A stretch of 9,491 nucleotides of DNA from the NCBI GenBank assembly GCA_937915735.1, contig CALGGS010000004.1:1-9491 (forward strand). Direction: 5' to 3'. This document shows, piece after piece, positions 6,744 to 9,491 of the stretch. The notes under the pieces are model-generated. The model was not told the DNA's origin. It did no database searches and saw only the letters and a list, made by a program, of their open reading frames with translations. The DNA comes from an uncultured Treponema sp. Its GTDB lineage: Bacteria > Spirochaetota > Spirochaetia > Treponematales > Treponemataceae. Each line of letters begins with the position of its first letter. Within the stretch, counting starts at the first letter, position 1. Both the position numbers and the translations under genes were made by a program.

Positions 6744-7384
6744 TTGAGCTTAAGCATATTTCCAAAAAATTCAAAACTCCCGCAGGTGAAAAAATTGTTT
6801 TTTCGGATTTTTCGCTGAGAATTGAAGACGGCTCTTTTCTTGGAATTGCAGGGAAGTCTGGCAGCGGAAAAAGTACTTTGATTTCACTGATTGCCTTCCT
6901 TCAAAAGCCGACAGACGGAAAAATCTTAATTGACGGAGCTGAGCTTTCCTCTCTTTCAGACTTAGAATTGTCGCGTTTCAGAAACAAAAATATCGGCTTT
7001 ATCTCTCAAGAGCAGAGTTTCCTTGAAAACCTTACAGTTCTTGATAATGTCCGGCTGCCTTTTTATCTGTCAAAAAAAGACTCTCAAATAAACCCGTCTG
7101 AGCGGGCCTTATCTCTTCTTTCTTCTTTCGGAATCTCTCAGCTTTCCTCTTCTTATCCTAAAAACCTCTCTGGCGGAGAAAATCACCGCGTCCTGCTTGC
7201 CAGAGCCTTGATGAACGAGCCAAAAATAATTCTTGCCGACGAAGTAACAGACAGCGTAGACAGCGAACAGACAAAAAATATCGTCCGGATTTTAAAAAAT
7301 CTTTCCAGGCAAGGAAAAACCGTTATTTTAGTAAGCCACGATAAAGCGGTTTTAAGTGAGTGTGATAAAATCGTTGAAATTTAG
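6740..7384 (+). CDS. ABC ATPase of the LolD/MacB type, with atypical Walker B/D-loop
   Basis: This 214-aa nucleotide-binding protein overlaps the FtsX-type permease stop by 4 nt (ATGA) and should be its motor. Walker A is GKSGSGKST at 38-46, the Q-loop glutamine is Q90, the signature is LSGGENHR at 143-150, Walker B with its catalytic glutamate is ILADE at 164-168, and the switch histidine is H200 in VSHD. Length is short but normal for LolD/MacB-like ATPases (about 220-230 aa). After the catalytic glutamate it reads VTDSVDS, where this subfamily nearly always has PTGNLDS. The signature has E-N-H where Q-Q-Q or similar is usual. Catalytic residues are intact, so it is probably active, but the D-loop and dimer interface have drifted. 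Confidence 0.87.
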   Translation: MIELKHISKKFKTPAGEKIVFSDFSLRIEDGSFLGIAGKSGSGKSTLISLIAFLQKPTDGKILIDGAELSSLSDLELSRFRNKNIGFISQEQSFLENLTVLDNVRLPFYLSKKDSQINPSERALSLLSSFGISQLSSSYPKNLSGGENHRVLLARALMNEPKIILADEVTDSVDSEQTKNIVRILKNLSRQGKTVILVSHDKAVLSECDKIVEI

Positions 7385-7429
7385 GGAAGCGCTGATTAAC
7401 ACTTGACGCGATTACTCAGTGTTTCCTTA
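7382..7429 (+). terminator. Hairpin after the ABC operon, probable weak terminator or processing element
   Basis: Bases 7382-7395 pair with 7416-7429 in the plus-strand transcript: 14 pairs, three of them G.U, around a 20-nt loop. On the minus strand those G.U pairs would be A-C mismatches, so the fold favours plus-strand RNA. It begins at the ATPase stop codon. No tight U-run follows, only AU-rich sequence from 7437, so it is at best an imperfect intrinsic terminator. Confidence 0.45.
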
Positions 7430-7477
7430 GGGTATCTCTAAAATTTTATATTTCCATTCTTTATGTTTCTCTCCCCA

Positions 7478-7506
7478 TTGACACAGTAGTTAAAAATTTT
7501 TATATT
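7478..7506 (+). promoter_or_regulatory. Sigma70-type promoter for the ATPase/binding-protein unit
   Basis: TTGACA at 7478-7483 matches the -35 consensus exactly. A 17-nt spacer leads to TATATT at 7501-7506, five of six matches to TATAAT. The start of transcription would be near 7513, giving a leader of about 35 nt before ATG 7548. The surroundings are very AT-rich. This is the clearest promoter in the window. Confidence 0.75.
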
Positions 7507-7512
7507 ATATAT

Positions 7513-7530
7513 ACCTACCAAACTACTAGG
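7513..7530. promoter_or_regulatory. Candidate operator ACCTA-N9-TAGG at the transcription start
   Basis: CCTA (7514-7517) and TAGG (7527-7530) form a short dyad with a 9-nt spacer exactly where transcription should begin. The same spacing and half-sites, plus shared ACCTAnCA at the left, occur at 3021-3038 in the inverted repeat before the first transporter unit. A repressor bound here would block initiation. The regulator is not identified. Confidence 0.45.
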
Positions 7531-7547
7531 AATAAACAAGGAGACTT

Positions 7548-8324
7548 ATGGCTGGAGAAATTAAAATAAATGGAGTCACAAAAATCTTCGGGGAGGGTGA
7601 TGAAAAAACTGTCGCCCTTAACGGAGTTGATTTTACGATTCCGGCAGGAAGCTTCGTTTCTTTAATCGGACCTTCAGGCTGTGGAAAAACGACTCTTTTG
7701 CGCTGTATTGCAGGCCTTGAAAAAGCTACAAGCGGAACAATCGAGGTTGACGGACGGACTGTGACAGAGCCCGGAAGTGACAGGGGGTTTGCCTTTCAGC
7801 AGGCGAATCTTTTTCCATGGCTTACGATTCACGACAATATCGCTTTTGGCTTAAAGGCGCGGCATATCTACAGGGAGCGAAAAAACGATGTGGACGATTT
7901 TATCAAACTTGTCGGTTTGCAGGGCTTTGAAAAATCCTTTCCCCATCAAATTTCAGGCGGTATGCAGCAGCGGGCGAGTCTTGCGCGTGCGCTTGTAGGG
8001 CATCCAAAAATCTTGCTTTTGGACGAGCCTCTCGGCGCTCTCGACGCATTCACAAGAATGACGATGCAGGATGAGATTTTACGAATCAAAAAAGAACACG
8101 AAATGACAATGCTTATGGTCACTCACGATGTAGACGAGGCAGTTTACTTGAGCGACTATGTTGTTGTTATGAGTGCGAGACCGGCAAAGGTCGAAAAAAT
8201 CATAAAAATTGAGCTTGCTCAGCCGAGGGCAAGAAAACAGGATATGTTCTTAAAGTACAGGACAGAAATCCTTGATATTCTTGACTTTGCCGGCAAGGTT
8301 CAGGAAGCAGAATATTCGATTTAA
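7548..8324 (+). CDS. ABC importer ATPase, SsuB/TauB/NitT type
   Basis: This 258-aa cytoplasmic ATPase has all family motifs in canonical form: Walker A GPSGCGKTT at 41-49, Q-loop FQQANLFPW at 83-91, signature ISGGMQQR at 135-142, Walker B LLLDEP at 156-161 with D-loop GALD at 163-166, and the switch histidine H193 in VTHD. The C-terminal SDYVVVMSARPAKVEKIIKI segment is typical of nitrate/sulfonate/taurine importers. ATG 7548 is preceded by AAGGAG at 7538-7543. It is the only ATPase here that fits the permease at 3048, about 3.5 kb upstream in another transcription unit, and it sits just before a second binding lipoprotein. It may serve a permease downstream of the window, the one at 3048, or both. 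Confidence 0.93.
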   Translation: MAGEIKINGVTKIFGEGDEKTVALNGVDFTIPAGSFVSLIGPSGCGKTTLLRCIAGLEKATSGTIEVDGRTVTEPGSDRGFAFQQANLFPWLTIHDNIAFGLKARHIYRERKNDVDDFIKLVGLQGFEKSFPHQISGGMQQRASLARALVGHPKILLLDEPLGALDAFTRMTMQDEILRIKKEHEMTMLMVTHDVDEAVYLSDYVVVMSARPAKVEKIIKIELAQPRARKQDMFLKYRTEILDILDFAGKVQEAEYSI

Positions 8325-8352
8325 AAAGCTTTGCCAGAAAGTTCAATATGTC

Positions 8353-8374
8353 ATTGCCGCTTAGACACGGCAAT
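8353..8374 (+). repeat. Small GC-rich hairpin before the second binding-protein gene
   Basis: ATTGCCG (8353-8359) and CGGCAAT (8368-8374) are perfect complements around an 8-nt loop, in the 68-nt gap between ATPase and binding protein, ending 7 nt before the AGGAG ribosome site. No U-run follows beyond CUUCUU. Such hairpins often set relative expression of the binding-protein gene by protecting or pausing the message; that role is inferred. Confidence 0.45.
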
Positions 8375-8392
8375 CTTCTTCAGGAGAAAATT

Positions 8393-9439
8393 ATGAAAAA
8401 ATTACGAAATTTTGTTTTGGCTTTAACAGCCGTCACTTTGGTTTTGGGACTTGTTTCTTGTAATAAAAAAGAAAAAGTTACCGTAATCGGCTACAGGACA
8501 GGAAGTCTTTGTGCGATTCCGATTCATATCGCAGTTTTGAACGGCTTTTTGGAGGACGAATTTGCTGCAATCGGTCAGAAGGTTGAGGCACTGCATCAGA
8601 CAGGCTTTTCTGGAACCACGGCGGAGCTTGTGGGAGCTGGAAAGGTTCACGGTGGCTTTGAATTAATCGCCTCAAATTTGCAGGCGATGGAAAACGGTCT
8701 TCCAATCGTGTTTGCGACAGGCGTTCACACTGGCTGTACACGCTTTTTTGTCCGCCCGGATTCTGGAATCAACTCTGTGGCAGACCTGAAGGGCAAAAAG
8801 GCTGGTGTTATAAATCTTACGGATTCAAGCGTTATCAACCTGAAACGAAAGCTTGGCGACTATGGAATTAAGGTTACCCTCGAGGATTCCGAGGTTGAAT
8901 TTATAGTTTACGATATGGCGGCTCTTGGCGTTGCCCTTCAAAATGGCGAGGTTGATGTAATTGCTCTTCACGAGCCTATGGCAACGAAGGTCGAAAAAGA
9001 ATACGGCTTTACGGAAATCTTAAACACTGGTACGGACGAAAAATTCAAGGATGAATATTGCTGTCAGATTTTCGTTACCGAGGATTTTTTGGCTGACAAT
9101 CCGGAGGGCGTAAAGGCCTTTATCCGTGCAATCCAGAAGGCATCTGCTTTTGTTCAGGCTTGCCCGGAGGAAGCGGCGGAAATCCAGCTTTTCAATGACT
9201 ACACGATGGGAACTGCTGAGGGAAATGCCGAAATCCTAAAAACCTTAAATTACGCACCCTCTTACATAAAAGGAAAGCAGACTTTCGTAAATGCCGTTAC
9301 GGAGCTTAAAGATTTAGGACTTCTAAAGCCTACGACAGATGTTGATGCTTTTATAAAGCGCGGTTATGTAAATATCGACGGAATCCCAGAAGGTTATATT
9401 TATAATCCGCAGACAAAAGAATTTACAGAGCTTAAATAG
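8393..9439 (+). CDS. ABC substrate-binding lipoprotein, SsuA/NMT1-like, cysteine-rich (paralogue 2)
   Basis: The 348-aa product starts at ATG 8393 with AGGAG at 8382-8386, 6 nt upstream. An in-frame ATG at 8348 would add 15 residues ahead of a proper signal peptide and overlap the hairpin, so it is rejected. The signal peptide ends LVS before lipidated Cys23. The mature protein is about half identical by eye to the product at 4067 over its whole length, with shared blocks such as TDEKF, EYCCQ, KASAFV, LKPTTD and NLKRKL. Non-lipid cysteines C40, C115, C223 and C224 and histidines H45, H112 and H193 line up with those of paralogue 1. A further cysteine occurs in VQACPEE. It probably delivers a related ligand to the SsuB-like ATPase system. 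No following gene is visible before the window ends 52 nt later. Confidence 0.88.
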   Translation: MKKLRNFVLALTAVTLVLGLVSCNKKEKVTVIGYRTGSLCAIPIHIAVLNGFLEDEFAAIGQKVEALHQTGFSGTTAELVGAGKVHGGFELIASNLQAMENGLPIVFATGVHTGCTRFFVRPDSGINSVADLKGKKAGVINLTDSSVINLKRKLGDYGIKVTLEDSEVEFIVYDMAALGVALQNGEVDVIALHEPMATKVEKEYGFTEILNTGTDEKFKDEYCCQIFVTEDFLADNPEGVKAFIRAIQKASAFVQACPEEAAEIQLFNDYTMGTAEGNAEILKTLNYAPSYIKGKQTFVNAVTELKDLGLLKPTTDVDAFIKRGYVNIDGIPEGYIYNPQTKEFTELK

Positions 9440-9491
9440 CCCAAATGTCGACTTTCGTCACTCACAAGAAAATTGTGTTTAAAATCGAAAA

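Noticed and set aside
9463..9477. CACAA/TTGTG hairpin after the last gene as a terminator
   Set aside because: The stem is only 5 bp and AT-rich with just three T residues after it, and the window ends too soon to judge the context.
1..9491. tRNA, rRNA, CRISPR arrays, transposase genes, known riboswitches
   Set aside because: Looked for by eye on both strands. I saw no repeat-spacer array, no tRNA-like cloverleaf, no transposase-like protein and no T-box or SAM-type leader in the gaps.

Overview
The window is a compact, all-plus-strand bacterial locus built around sulfur-type amino acid enzymes and ABC transporters. Base composition is moderate to AT-leaning. The two secreted proteins have loose lipoboxes (FFGC and LVSC) typical of spirochaete lipoproteins, and the overall style suggests a gut or rumen Treponema-like spirochaete. 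That placement rests on general look, not on a marker gene.

Region 1 (1-2935) holds the tail of an unidentified upstream gene, two tandem paralogous cysteine synthase (CysK) family genes separated by 2 nt, and a LysR-type regulator whose ATG overlaps the stop of the second enzyme. These three genes look like one transcription unit. A 112-nt gap (2936-3047) follows, with a possible LysR box and a perfect 14-bp inverted repeat lying against the next start codon.

Region 2 (3048-7384) encodes a NitT/TauT/SsuC-type importer permease, a substrate-binding lipoprotein, a small four-helix DUF4418-type membrane protein, an FtsX/MacB-type permease and its LolD/MacB-type ATPase. The last three are tightly packed or overlapping. 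The unit ends in a G.U-rich hairpin.

Region 3 (7385-9491) starts with a clear sigma70-type promoter. It drives an SsuB/TauB-type ATPase and a second substrate-binding lipoprotein that is a clear paralogue of the first. The last 52 nt (9440-9491) show no gene start that I can support.

Permease and ATPase of the NitT/TauT-type importer therefore sit in different units, each with its own binding protein. A CCTA-N9-TAGG dyad occurs at the front of both units and may place them under one regulator. The most unusual feature is cysteine content on the outer face. Both binding proteins share four non-lipid cysteines including a CC pair. The DUF4418 protein carries H-x-C, M-x-C-H and M-H-C-H motifs predicted on the outer side. 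The FtsX-type permease has a CC pair in its extracytoplasmic domain. My inference is an envelope system that handles a thiol-reactive ligand, for example a soft metal or metalloid, or a sulfur compound, linked to the neighbouring cysteine synthase homologues. The substrate cannot be told from sequence alone.
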